A DNA stretch of 54,359 nt from Flavobacterium filum DSM 17961 (lineage in GTDB: Bacteria; Bacteroidota; Bacteroidia; Flavobacteriales; Flavobacteriaceae), in contig NZ_AUDM01000017.1 in NCBI RefSeq assembly GCF_000425465.1, forward strand, positions 1 to 54,359. The letters run 5' to 3'. The stretch's first letter is position 1. Each line of letters begins with the position of its first letter. Under the pieces are notes generated by a model, which made no database searches, had not been told where the DNA came from, and saw only the letters and a list, made by a program, of their open reading frames with translations. Below are positions 1 through 6,376 of the stretch, one piece after another. Both the position numbers and the translations under genes were made by a program.

Positions 1-270
1 GACGGTTGGCTACGCAACCGACTGCGGTATTGCATCTGGCACGATTGGAAGAAACCCGAAAGGAAAAGGAAAAACCTGATTCAATTGGGGGTTGACCAAG
101 ACCACGCCTACATGTGGAGCAGAACGAGAAAAGGGGGATGGGCGATTGCCCAAAGTCCGATTTTAGGAACAACTATTACTTTGAAACGCTTGAAACAAAA
201 AGGATACGAATCCTTAACGGAAGTCTACATTCAACTCAACCCATCTCTTTGCGAACCGCCGAGTACGTGA
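1..270 (+). CDS. Group II intron reverse transcriptase/maturase, C-terminal end (partial)
   Basis: The reading frame is open from the first base of the window and ends at a TGA at 268-270, so the 5' part lies outside. The visible 89 residues match the maturase-specific (GIIM) domain of group II intron-encoded proteins: WLRNRLRYCIWHDWKKP, then AYMWSRTRKGGWAIAQSPIL, then a closing block ending in YESLTEVYIQLN. In the family this domain binds the intron RNA and supports splicing and retrohoming. The stop codon falls inside the domain V hairpin of the intron, so coding and ribozyme sequence overlap. The reverse transcriptase active site is not visible. Family assignment is confident; subclass is not. 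Confidence 0.9.
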   Translation, partial: DGWLRNRLRYCIWHDWKKPERKRKNLIQLGVDQDHAYMWSRTRKGGWAIAQSPILGTTITLKRLKQKGYESLTEVYIQLNPSLCEPPST

Positions 271-333
271 CCCGTATGCTCGGTGGTGTGAGAGGCTCTC
301 CCTGCTAGTTTCTAGTGGGGCAGTCTACTCGAT
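1..333 (+). mobile_element. Group II intron, 3' portion with domains V and VI
   Basis: Downstream of the maturase frame the RNA end of the intron is recognisable. Domain V is about 253-290, with GAACCGCCGAG pairing to CTCGGTGGTG and an inner TACG/CGTA helix. Domain VI is about 291-333, with a CTAG-TTT-CTAG hairpin and the typical 3' end CTACTCGAT, whose bulged A at 327 is the likely branch point. The intron therefore ends near 333 and the 3' exon begins TACCAGCTGG. The 5' half is outside the window. It is oriented plus, opposite to the neighbouring genes. Confidence 0.85.
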
Positions 334-549
334 TACCAGCTGGCGTTCTGTCTGTCGAGTTGCTGTAGTCCGTGTCTACTGTGAGTTTCGCTGTCATTGA
401 CGGGTTGTTTTTGTGTCGGCTGAGGGTTGGCGGTTTTAAAAATTTTGGAAGGGAAGGAAATTTTAAAAAATAATTTTTCGGTCGGGAAAGGTGGAAGCTC
501 TTTTGCAATTTTTGGATTGAGCATTGGCTTGGGTGAATTGCAAATTTGC
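334..549. other. Cassette-like spacer with attC-like half site at the intron junction
   Basis: I see no convincing gene here. Read on the minus strand, the spacer ends in CGCCAGCTGGTA exactly where the intron begins. That resembles the reverse complement of the start of the same unit near 4082 (GTTACCAGCAAGCG), as expected if the two were the ends of one integron-like cassette. The spacer shares an unusual vocabulary with 3834-4076 (TGTGTCGGCT, TTTTAAAAA, TTTTGCAA, GGGTTGGC), although the two are not colinear. Two short ORFs in this stretch look like chance. Confidence 0.5.
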
Positions 550-1284
550 TTACAACTGTGGGTTGGCTTCTTTGTTGTCATTCCAATAATAGCTGTCTGG
601 ATAAGGTCGTTTGCCGAATATTGCAGTTCCAACTCGAATTATCGTTGAACCTTCTTCAATGGCTGTTTCAAGGTCGCCACTCATCCCCATAGATAACTCG
701 TGAACGGGTATATCTTTGTCTAACATTTCTAATTGAATTTTTTTGAGCAATTGAAAACACTTGCGAACTTTTTCTGTTTCGGCAGAAAAAAGCCCGATAG
801 TCATAAAGCCTTTTATGTTTAATCGGTCAAGTTGTTTAACTTGTTGAGTAAAAGTCAAAGCATTTTCGGGTGAAACACCAAACTTACTTGCTTCATAAGA
901 AGTGTTTACTTGAATAAAAACATCTATGGTTCTATCTTCAAATTCTAATCTCTTTTGCAATTTTTCAGCTAATTCCAATCTATCAACAGATTGTATGCAG
1001 TCAGCATATTTCGTAACTTCTTTGACTTTATTAGTTTGAAGATGTCCTATGAAATGGGTTTGGTGTTGCATAACTTTTAGTGCTTCAAATTTCTCTTTGA
1101 GTTCCTGCACCTTATTTTCTCCAATCAGGGTTTCACCAGTTTTCAAGGCAGTAATAATATTTGTAGCAGAAACTGTTTTTGTAGCTAATAGAAGTTTGAT
1201 TTCATTGGGGTTTCTGCATGAAAATTCGGCTGCTGCTCTTATTCTACCCTTAAGGCTTGCTATGTTTTCGATTATGAAGCTCAT
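550..1284 (-). CDS. YggS/PROSC-family PLP-binding protein (pyridoxal phosphate homeostasis)
   Basis: This 244-residue protein has the alanine-racemase-like TIM-barrel fold of the YggS/PLPBP family. The PLP lysine is in LLATKTVS near residue 35. Other family blocks are GENKVQEL, HFIGHLQTNK, SVDRLELAEKLQ, VFIQVNTSYEASKFG, GFMTIG and SMGMSGDLETAI. Family members hold and buffer PLP in the cytoplasm without a known enzymatic reaction. It is the last gene of a four-gene minus-strand run and overlaps the MarR gene by ATGA, so the two are probably translationally coupled. A yggS homologue inside an accessory cassette-like unit is odd, and a second core copy elsewhere is likely. Confidence 0.9.
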   Translation of the reverse strand: MSFIIENIASLKGRIRAAAEFSCRNPNEIKLLLATKTVSATNIITALKTGETLIGENKVQELKEKFEALKVMQHQTHFIGHLQTNKVKEVTKYADCIQSVDRLELAEKLQKRLEFEDRTIDVFIQVNTSYEASKFGVSPENALTFTQQVKQLDRLNIKGFMTIGLFSAETEKVRKCFQLLKKIQLEMLDKDIPVHELSMGMSGDLETAIEEGSTIIRVGTAIFGKRPYPDSYYWNDNKEANPQL

Positions 1285-1886
1285 ATCCGCAATTCGTGTT
1301 CAGGACAATCCACTCTCAATTCGTTTTCGGCAAGTTTGCTATTTAGAAGTTTACAGTAGTGAACACCATTATCAATTTGGTAATTGGAACAAGTAAAACA
1401 CATTCTTTGAATTGTTATGATGCCTGAATTGTTTAAGTCATAAATCAATTTCAGCAATCCATTAAGCATTATTGCTTTTTGTTCCTGAGTAAGTTTTTCA
1501 ATAGGATGTTCTATTGACGAAGCAAAGAACGATGCTTTTTTAGCTATTTTTTTTCCTTCGTTTGTAAGTGATAACGAAAAACTTCTTGTGTCAATGGGGT
1601 CAGTTTCCTTTGTTACTAATTCTTTTGAAAGCAAAACTTTTACGCTATCGCTTATTGTGGCTTTTGTCATATTGAACTCATCTGCCAAATATCCCACCTT
1701 GCATTTCTCCAAGGAATGGTAATAGATGAAAATTAAAATTTGAATTTGTATTGGGCTTAATGAGTTTTCTTTGCTTTCATTCCATAATAATACCCTGAAT
1801 GCTTCTGAAATTCGTTCCAAAGACACAACAATGCGACTTTCAATTTTTTGGTTTTGTTCGTTTAAGTTGAATGATGAATATTTCAT
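1281..1886 (-). CDS. MarR-family regulator with C-terminal cysteine cluster
   Basis: The 201-residue protein has a MarR-type winged helix-turn-helix (about residues 20-140; LADEFNMTKATISDSVKVL is the recognition region, ETDPIDTRSFSLSLT the wing). About 40 further residues carry four cysteines (CFTC, HYCKLL, VDCPEH), a spacing suggestive of a metal or redox site. Another cysteine sits just before the helix-turn-helix (EKCKVGYL). It overlaps its neighbours by ATGA at both ends. Three promoters in this unit carry a common palindrome, GTTAGGANTCCTAAC, overlapping or abutting the minus-7 box; this protein is the obvious candidate to bind them, which would include autoregulation. MarR identity is confident; redox sensing is inferred. 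Confidence 0.88.
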   Translation of the reverse strand: MKYSSFNLNEQNQKIESRIVVSLERISEAFRVLLWNESKENSLSPIQIQILIFIYYHSLEKCKVGYLADEFNMTKATISDSVKVLLSKELVTKETDPIDTRSFSLSLTNEGKKIAKKASFFASSIEHPIEKLTQEQKAIMLNGLLKLIYDLNNSGIITIQRMCFTCSNYQIDNGVHYCKLLNSKLAENELRVDCPEHELRI

Positions 1887-2239
1887 ATCGTCAAATTTTT
1901 AGCAATATAAATCCAAGCCTTTTTTCCCGACTCAAAAGTTTCAAGAATCCTACGGTATTCACTTACTTCATATTTATCGGTTTCAGCAAGTTCAGTATCT
2001 GTAATTTGAAATATCATTCCTTCGATAAAGTCATCATTATTTGTTGACTTTACAGCAATTGGGTGATATTCAAGTTGACTTTTAGATAGAACTGTCGAAT
2101 CGGTGATTTGTAAATTTTCAATTTTATATCCTATCAATCTGTCTCGCACTCCTTTTAAGATTCGACCATAATTTTCAATCTGTACTTTCTCCAACTGTAA
2201 AGTGCCATAGGAGAATAGTAAATGTATTCTCTCTTTCAT
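1883..2239 (-). CDS. Gamma-glutamylcyclotransferase/AIG2-like protein
   Basis: I place the start at 2239, where an ATG overlaps the upstream stop as ATGA; a longer frame from 2296 lies entirely inside the upstream gene. The 118-residue product begins MKERIHLLFSYGTLQ, where YGTL is the substrate-loop signature of the AIG2/GGCT fold. The acidic block GMIFQITDTELAETDKYE, ending in YEVSEYRR, carries the expected catalytic-type glutamate. The family acts on gamma-glutamyl amines or peptides, which would fit a thiol/glutathione-type context, but the substrate here is unknown. Confidence 0.8.
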   Translation of the reverse strand: MKERIHLLFSYGTLQLEKVQIENYGRILKGVRDRLIGYKIENLQITDSTVLSKSQLEYHPIAVKSTNNDDFIEGMIFQITDTELAETDKYEVSEYRRILETFESGKKAWIYIAKNLTI

Positions 2240-2574
2240 TTGCAATTTTCCATTTCGATAATGAAATAACCTTTTTGCTTGATTTCCGCTTCCCATTCAG
2301 GTCTCACAGTTTCAATGTGGCAAAACCTGCATTGCTTTGATGTTAAGGGTTGCCCTTCTTGTCTTTTAGATATTAAATATTCTGTACCATATCCGTAAAT
2401 TATGGTTGTATCTTTAATTTCTTCGGGTGCGATAATGTCAAAGTGCATTACGCTACCGTCTTTTTTTGTTACATAGGTGTCCCAAACTGCTACTTTCATT
2501 GTTTTTGTTTTATTGTTTTGTGCGTTTGCGGAAAATGCAAACAGCATCATAATTAATAAACTTAAAATTCTCAT
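2236..2574 (-). CDS. DUF2024-family protein with an added signal peptide
   Basis: Residues 1-19 (MRILSLLIMMLFAFSANAQ) form a textbook Sec signal peptide ending in ANA-Q. From about residue 26 the protein matches DUF2024: MKVAVWDTYVTKKDG, MHFDII, EGQPLTSKQCRFCHIE and GYFIIEMENC. As I know it, DUF2024 is a short cytoplasmic protein starting at the MKVAVWDTYV methionine, so export would be unusual. Either the gene uses the inner start, or this is a periplasmic variant. It is first in the four-gene operon with the GGCT-like, MarR and YggS-like genes and has a palindromic operator 37-51 bp upstream. Function unknown. Confidence 0.82.
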   Translation of the reverse strand: MRILSLLIMMLFAFSANAQNNKTKTMKVAVWDTYVTKKDGSVMHFDIIAPEEIKDTTIIYGYGTEYLISKRQEGQPLTSKQCRFCHIETVRPEWEAEIKQKGYFIIEMENCK

Positions 2575-2580
2575 TTTACT

Positions 2581-2635
2581 ATTACTTTATTTAAAGTAAT
2601 GCCTTGCAAAGGTAGGATTCCTAACTTTGCAAGGC
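2581..2635 (-). promoter_or_regulatory. Promoter and MarR-type operator of the 2574-550 operon
   Basis: On the minus strand TACCTTTG (2607-2614) fits the Bacteroidota minus-7 box TAnnTTTG. The near-palindrome GGTAGGATTCCTAAC (2611-2625) overlaps it. Around this is an 11-bp perfect inverted repeat, GCCTTGCAAAG (2601-2611) and CTTTGCAAGGC (2625-2635). A separate 20-bp palindrome, ATTACTTTATTTAAAGTAAT, lies at 2581-2600, in the leader. The same 15-bp core recurs at 3411-3444 and 3745-3759. Confidence 0.7.
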
Positions 2636-2643
2636 AAATAAAA

Positions 2644-3381
2644 TTACTTAACTTTATATGGTAAGGATAAATTACCACTAGCTACCGAATAGACTTTGTA
2701 AACGCCAAGCATTGGTTTGTCTCCGCCACCGTGTCCACCATCACCGCCTGTATATACTTGCATAAAGGCTGCAACACCGTCAAAGGAAAAATCCGTTTTG
2801 TTGTTTATTCGATAATTGGGGACAACTACTCTTATTGTATTTCCTTTTGTGATAACTTGAAAGCCGGGGGAATCCATATACATTGGCATACCAGGGTTAG
2901 TTGGAGGTAAAACGACTGTTGTGTCTTTTGGGTCGAATTGTTTTACAGCTAAGCCACCTTCAACTCGCTTATCTTCTGTTAAGATTACCCAATGCGGATG
3001 CCAAACAATTCCGTCATTGGCAAAATTGCGGTCTGAATTTTCATCCCAAAGAGGAGTGTCGTCAAAATCAGGATGTGAAGTAAGGGCTAAAGCCACGATT
3101 CCTTCAATATCGCCAAATCCAACATCAGTTGGTTTCAAGGAAGTTGGAAAAACGTACCCCAAAACAGGTGCTCCATTGAGTTGTCCTACTGGTGTTGGCG
3201 TGGTTTTTCCTGCCGTTCCTTTTACGGTAATTTCCCAAATGGTTGCACCAATTTCAGGTGAGTGTTTTACGCTTACTTTTTTGATTTGGAAATCATCATT
3301 GTTGTAGTTTCCGCATTTGTCGCAAGCAAAGCTTTGAACTGCGAAAAGAGAAAGTCCGAGAAAAAGAAATATTTGTTTCAT
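2644..3381 (-). CDS. Secreted protein of unknown function
   Basis: I do not recognise the family. The 245-residue product begins with a signal peptide (MKQIFLFLGLSLFAVQSFA), followed at the mature N-terminus by a CDKCGN motif. The body looks beta-rich, contains HPDFDDTPLW and WHPHWVILTEDKRV, and has a Gly/His loop (GGDGGHGGGDKP) near residue 216 that could bind metal. It has its own promoter with two tandem copies of the palindrome shared with the neighbouring operon and the thioredoxin-like gene, so it probably belongs to the same MarR regulon. A periplasmic or surface location is inferred from the signal peptide. Confidence 0.8.
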   Translation of the reverse strand: MKQIFLFLGLSLFAVQSFACDKCGNYNNDDFQIKKVSVKHSPEIGATIWEITVKGTAGKTTPTPVGQLNGAPVLGYVFPTSLKPTDVGFGDIEGIVALALTSHPDFDDTPLWDENSDRNFANDGIVWHPHWVILTEDKRVEGGLAVKQFDPKDTTVVLPPTNPGMPMYMDSPGFQVITKGNTIRVVVPNYRINNKTDFSFDGVAAFMQVYTGGDGGHGGGDKPMLGVYKVYSVASGNLSLPYKVK

Positions 3382-3406
3382 TTTTTTGAAATTTAATTGT
3401 TTGAAA

Positions 3407-3444
3407 TAAAGTTAGAAATCCTAATTAAAATTAGGACTCCTAAC
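3407..3444 (-). promoter_or_regulatory. Tandem MarR-type operators upstream of the secreted protein gene
   Basis: Two copies of the GTTAGGANTCCTAAC palindrome lie side by side: GTTAGAAATCCTAAT (3411-3425) and ATTAGGACTCCTAAC (3430-3444). A minus-7-like TAACTTTA on the minus strand (3407-3414) overlaps the first copy. The start codon is 26 bp downstream at 3381. Confidence 0.65.
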
Positions 3445-3462
3445 TTTAAAAGAGAAATTTTT

Positions 3463-3696
3463 TTAGCCTTTTACGTCAGCCATAGACGCACCAAAATTGA
3501 TGTGTAATACATTGCCGTTTGGTGTTAGCAAAGCTGGAACAGATTTTACACCTGCTTTTTCCGCTTCCGCAATTCGGTTACGGTCTTCGCCAATGTGAAC
3601 GATTTCTACATTAGTTGCTCCAATTAGGTTAACGATGTCGTGCTCTGCGCTCACACATACAGGACATCCTGCGTGATAGAAAATTGATTTTGCCAT
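3463..3696 (-). CDS. Thioredoxin/glutaredoxin-like small protein (CPVC)
   Basis: This 77-residue protein has a compact thioredoxin fold. FYHAGCPVCVSAEHDI holds the CxxC active site at residues 11-14, and KSVPALL holds the cis-proline expected opposite it. It is shorter than glutaredoxins (about 85 residues) but complete in core elements, and has no signal peptide, so it should act in the cytoplasm as a thiol-disulfide reductase or persulfide carrier. It has its own promoter with a MarR-type palindrome directly beside the minus-7 box. It is the first gene of the larger cassette-like unit. Confidence 0.82.
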   Translation of the reverse strand: MAKSIFYHAGCPVCVSAEHDIVNLIGATNVEIVHIGEDRNRIAEAEKAGVKSVPALLTPNGNVLHINFGASMADVKG

Positions 3697-3736
3697 TTCT
3701 TTATGATTTTATTGTTGTTTGGCATTATTGCCGCTA

Positions 3737-3759
3737 CAAATATAGTAAGGAATCCTAAC
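3737..3759 (-). promoter_or_regulatory. Promoter and MarR-type operator of the thioredoxin-like gene
   Basis: On the minus strand TATATTTG (3737-3744) is a perfect minus-7 box, preceded directly by GTTAGGATTCCTTAC (3745-3759). A TTG motif just upstream could serve as the minus-33 element. The layout parallels the two other operator-bearing promoters in this unit. Confidence 0.7.
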
Positions 3760-3833
3760 AATGCAAATTATTTCTTAGATTTATTTAGAGAATATTTTAC
3801 ATCATTGATATTCAATGCGATAAAAATCTTATA

Positions 3834-4076
3834 AGGGTGGGAGGATTGGCTCTTTTGCAAAACTTGGGTTGTGTGTCGGCTTGTGCGGTTTTGCAAATGT
3901 GCCAATGTGCGGTTGGCCAAAATTGTTTTTAAAAATGTGCGGTGGGGAAATTTAAAAACCCATTTGGGTCGGCTTGAGTGTCGGTAAAGTCAGGTCGGTT
4001 TGTGTCAAGTTACAGCGAAATAGTCTGCCGTGTTAAGGTCGTTTGTTTGGTTTCGTGTCGGTTTTTTACGCTTGCT
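3834..4076. other. Non-coding spacer at the head of the larger cassette-like unit
   Basis: There is no gene between the thioredoxin-like promoter and the attC-like site. The text is G/T-skewed on the plus strand and contains the words TGTGTCGGCTTG, GGTTGGCCAAAATTG and CAGCGAAATAGTCTGCCG. Similar words occur at 334-549, at the other end of the unit. I recognise this style of filler from Bacteroidota cassette-like arrays but cannot assign a function. Confidence 0.45.
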
Positions 4077-4213
4077 GGTAACGTTTTGGCGCTTGGCGCA
4101 GTGGCGGATTTCGGAGCACAAAACTGTCAATACACCACAAAAGTTGATGCGAGGTAGAATGCTCAATTAACCACTTCACCCGCCATTGAGCCAAACGCCT
4201 GTTACCTGCTGTG
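4077..4213 (-). repeat. attC-like imperfect palindrome
   Basis: The 137-bp site begins GGTAAC (4077-4082) and ends GTTACCTGCTGTG (4201-4213). Inside, TTGGCGCAGTGGCGG on the plus strand mirrors TTGGCTCAATGGCGG on the minus strand, giving two long arms around a central spacer. Length, outer inverted GTTAC cores and internal second arms match the layout of integron attC sites, though the core is not the canonical GTTRRRY. The outer box GTTACCTGCTGTG is matched in inverted orientation at 6732-6744, as expected for the two ends of one cassette read on the minus strand. Confidence 0.6.
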
Positions 4214-4223
4214 TTTCTTGTCA

Positions 4224-5249
4224 TTATAAGTTGGTATTCAATAAGTTAATTCCTGTATTAAGAAGCATTTTTGAAAATTCTTGTCCGTTAATAAGCTGTA
4301 TTTCATTGTCTTTTGCCAAGTTTTCAGCTTTTTCATTAAACGTGTTTGCTGTCGTAATTACCCAAGCTATTTTATTATAACCATCATCTAAACTCTCTTT
4401 ATTTGTCTTGTAGTCATTTATTTGTGTCGCACCCCACTCACTTATTTGACCCTTTTGAAATTTGACTTGAGTATAAATAATAAGCTTTATGTTCTCAAAT
4501 ACTGCAACAATATCTGCGTCACCCTCTTTATCTCTTTCGTTTTTTGCTGGAATAGATACGGAATTTGCCCCAATTGTCAAAAAGTAAGTTTTAACTAACT
4601 TTTCAAACTTGTCTGGATTCAACTCAGCTTTAATTGCATCCAAAACGAAATTTGCCGTTTTGTCTATTATGATAGAATGTAAATGAATTGGCTTGTTTAT
4701 GGAATAATTCTCAATGCTTTTTTCAACGCTCAATTTCAAGTCATTGATATTTGCATTTGTCTGTCTAATTTTCATTCTTGAGGTTAGTTTTGCATCTGCA
4801 AACTTGTCTCTTGAAATGTTTTTGTGAAGCACTTTTACTTTCCAAGCAAACCCTAAATCATAAGTTTTACCCTGCTCCGAAACAAGAAAATTTCCGTTTC
4901 TTGAAACAATCTTATCTCCCCAAGTTTTTAAACCTTCTGAAAATGTGTCGCCAATTTTCAAAGGAACTTCGCTTTCAATTTCACAAACGAAAAAAGTACC
5001 CCAACTTGGAACAATTACAATGTCACCTTTTGACATTCTAAGAAAATTCCACAAGTTGTGTCGAGTACGAGGAACTGACCCCCATTTTTCTCTAAACTGT
5101 TCATTGAAATATGCCCAATTGCCTGCTTTGACTTTGTCAATAATTTCATCATTCGTAAAATCTGAAAATCCAATTGTCAAAAATCCTTTGTTAAGTAAAG
5201 GGTATGAAAGTTCAGCAATGTGTGAAATTCTGTGAATCCAATAATTCAT
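4224..5249 (-). CDS. Mrr-type restriction endonuclease
   Basis: 341 residues. The C-terminal half has a PD-(D/E)XK nuclease domain of the Mrr type: DKFEKLVKTYFLTIGANSV, then EGDADIVAVFE (acidic residues near 245-247), then the catalytic TQVKFQKGQ with QVK near residue 264. The N-terminal 150 residues (GDIVIVPSWGTFFVCEI, NLWNFLRMSKGD) resemble a small beta-barrel specificity domain of type IV or Mrr-like enzymes, but I cannot name it. Mrr nucleases cut DNA, often modified DNA, in phage defence. No methyltransferase gene is adjacent. It starts 5 bp after the membrane-protein gene, so they form one operon. It ends next to the attC-like site, like a cassette gene. Confidence 0.85.
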   Translation of the reverse strand: MNYWIHRISHIAELSYPLLNKGFLTIGFSDFTNDEIIDKVKAGNWAYFNEQFREKWGSVPRTRHNLWNFLRMSKGDIVIVPSWGTFFVCEIESEVPLKIGDTFSEGLKTWGDKIVSRNGNFLVSEQGKTYDLGFAWKVKVLHKNISRDKFADAKLTSRMKIRQTNANINDLKLSVEKSIENYSINKPIHLHSIIIDKTANFVLDAIKAELNPDKFEKLVKTYFLTIGANSVSIPAKNERDKEGDADIVAVFENIKLIIYTQVKFQKGQISEWGATQINDYKTNKESLDDGYNKIAWVITTANTFNEKAENLAKDNEIQLINGQEFSKMLLNTGINLLNTNL

Positions 5250-5254
5250 TATTC

Positions 5255-6298
5255 TTATTTTTTAGGGTTACATTCTTCAATAATTTCCTCAATGTTCTTG
5301 CCGTCAATTTTCCAAGTCTTATAGAGGTTAATTACTTTTTTAGCTAACTCGTTTTGAGTTTCCTCACCGTCATTATTTAGTTGGTAGTACATCTTTTCAA
5401 CAACTTCATAATCAGAAAAATTGATTATATCTTTTGCTCCTAAATGGTTACGCATACCTCTTAAATAATCCTTTCTCCAACCTCTTGCAGCATCACGGAA
5501 TTTTTGGTAATTTCTGTTTCTCCAAAACTCAACATAAGCCCCAATCATAGCACCGTGATTTTTTTCTCTTTCTAAAGGTCCAACTCTGAAAAATACATTA
5601 GAGTCCTTTACCTGACACCACAAAAATTTATTTTTGTATTCAATGTTTGAAAAATCAATCTCCTCTTCTGAATTTTCGATTGTGTCTTTGAATTGTTGAA
5701 TGTAATTTTTCTTGAAGTCCTTTTGAATTAGAAATGGTACAACTTTTTCTTCAAGTTGATTTAGTTTACTTCTAATTTCGGGTTTGATTTCACCGCCAAG
5801 GTCAATTTCTTTGGCTAATTCGTTTATAATGTCAAAAATACATTGTTGAATGAGTTTTGTAACCTCCGCATCTTTTTTTGAAGTTTTATCTGGCTTTGCC
5901 TGTTCAGCAATGATTATTAGGTTGGATAAAATTTTGTCAACTGTTTCAGGTTTTGTGTAAAGCACAATATCACGAGAAACTAATTTTATGAGTTCATTCA
6001 ATTCTTCAAGTTCTACAACTCTGTCATCCCATATTTCCCAAAGTTTGTTTATGAAGTTGTTGAATCTAGCGGATTTTTCCTCAAATACTTTTACGTTTCT
6101 CTCTTTGGTTTCTTCTGCTGAAGTTTGACCGTTTAAAAGAAAGACTGTGATTATTGCGGTAATAACAACTCCGATTAAAGCACCAAAAAATTGAGAGGGT
6201 AAAATCTCAACATCGAAAATTCTGAATATTACAGAACTTGCTATAAAAATGAACGTGAAGGCTATTATTCCGTAAAGCCAAAGATTTTTATTCTTCAT
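5255..6298 (-). CDS. Two-TM membrane protein of unknown function, partner of the Mrr nuclease
   Basis: I do not recognise the family. The 347-residue protein has two transmembrane helices near the N-terminus (about residues 7-26 and 37-55, the second GALIGVVITAIITVFLL). About 290 charged, mainly helical cytoplasmic residues follow, with coiled-coil character around 60-110. The C-terminal part is richer in aromatics (FLWCQVKDSNVFFRVGP, YVEFWRNRNYQKFRDAARGW). It lies directly upstream of the Mrr-type gene in one operon inside the cassette-like unit. A membrane-tethered partner beside a nuclease suggests a two-gene defence module, but no catalytic motif is visible here. Confidence 0.75.
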   Translation of the reverse strand: MKNKNLWLYGIIAFTFIFIASSVIFRIFDVEILPSQFFGALIGVVITAIITVFLLNGQTSAEETKERNVKVFEEKSARFNNFINKLWEIWDDRVVELEELNELIKLVSRDIVLYTKPETVDKILSNLIIIAEQAKPDKTSKKDAEVTKLIQQCIFDIINELAKEIDLGGEIKPEIRSKLNQLEEKVVPFLIQKDFKKNYIQQFKDTIENSEEEIDFSNIEYKNKFLWCQVKDSNVFFRVGPLEREKNHGAMIGAYVEFWRNRNYQKFRDAARGWRKDYLRGMRNHLGAKDIINFSDYEVVEKMYYQLNNDGEETQNELAKKVINLYKTWKIDGKNIEEIIEECNPKK

Positions 6299-6340
6299 TT
6301 GTTTAATTTATTTGTTAGTCCGTTTAAAAATGAAAAATAT

Positions 6341-6366
6341 AAAAGCGGTGCTTGCACCGCTTTTAT
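6341..6366 (-). terminator. Intrinsic terminator after the Asp-box gene
   Basis: AAAAGCGGTGC and GCACCGCTTTT form an 11-bp perfect stem with a TT spacer (6341-6364), so the loop needs a few opened pairs. It lies between the stop of the Asp-box gene at 6377 and the start of the membrane-protein gene at 6298, separating two transcription units. Confidence 0.8.
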
Positions 6367-6376
6367 ATAATGTCTT

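Noticed and set aside
427..648. 73-residue plus-strand ORF in the intron-proximal spacer
   Set aside because: It overlaps the end of the yggS-like gene and the low-complexity spacer, with no recognisable domain.
2239..2296. Longer start for the GGCT-like gene (to 2296)
   Set aside because: The extra 19 residues lie within the upstream DUF2024 gene; the ATGA junction start gives the family N-terminus LLFSYGTL.
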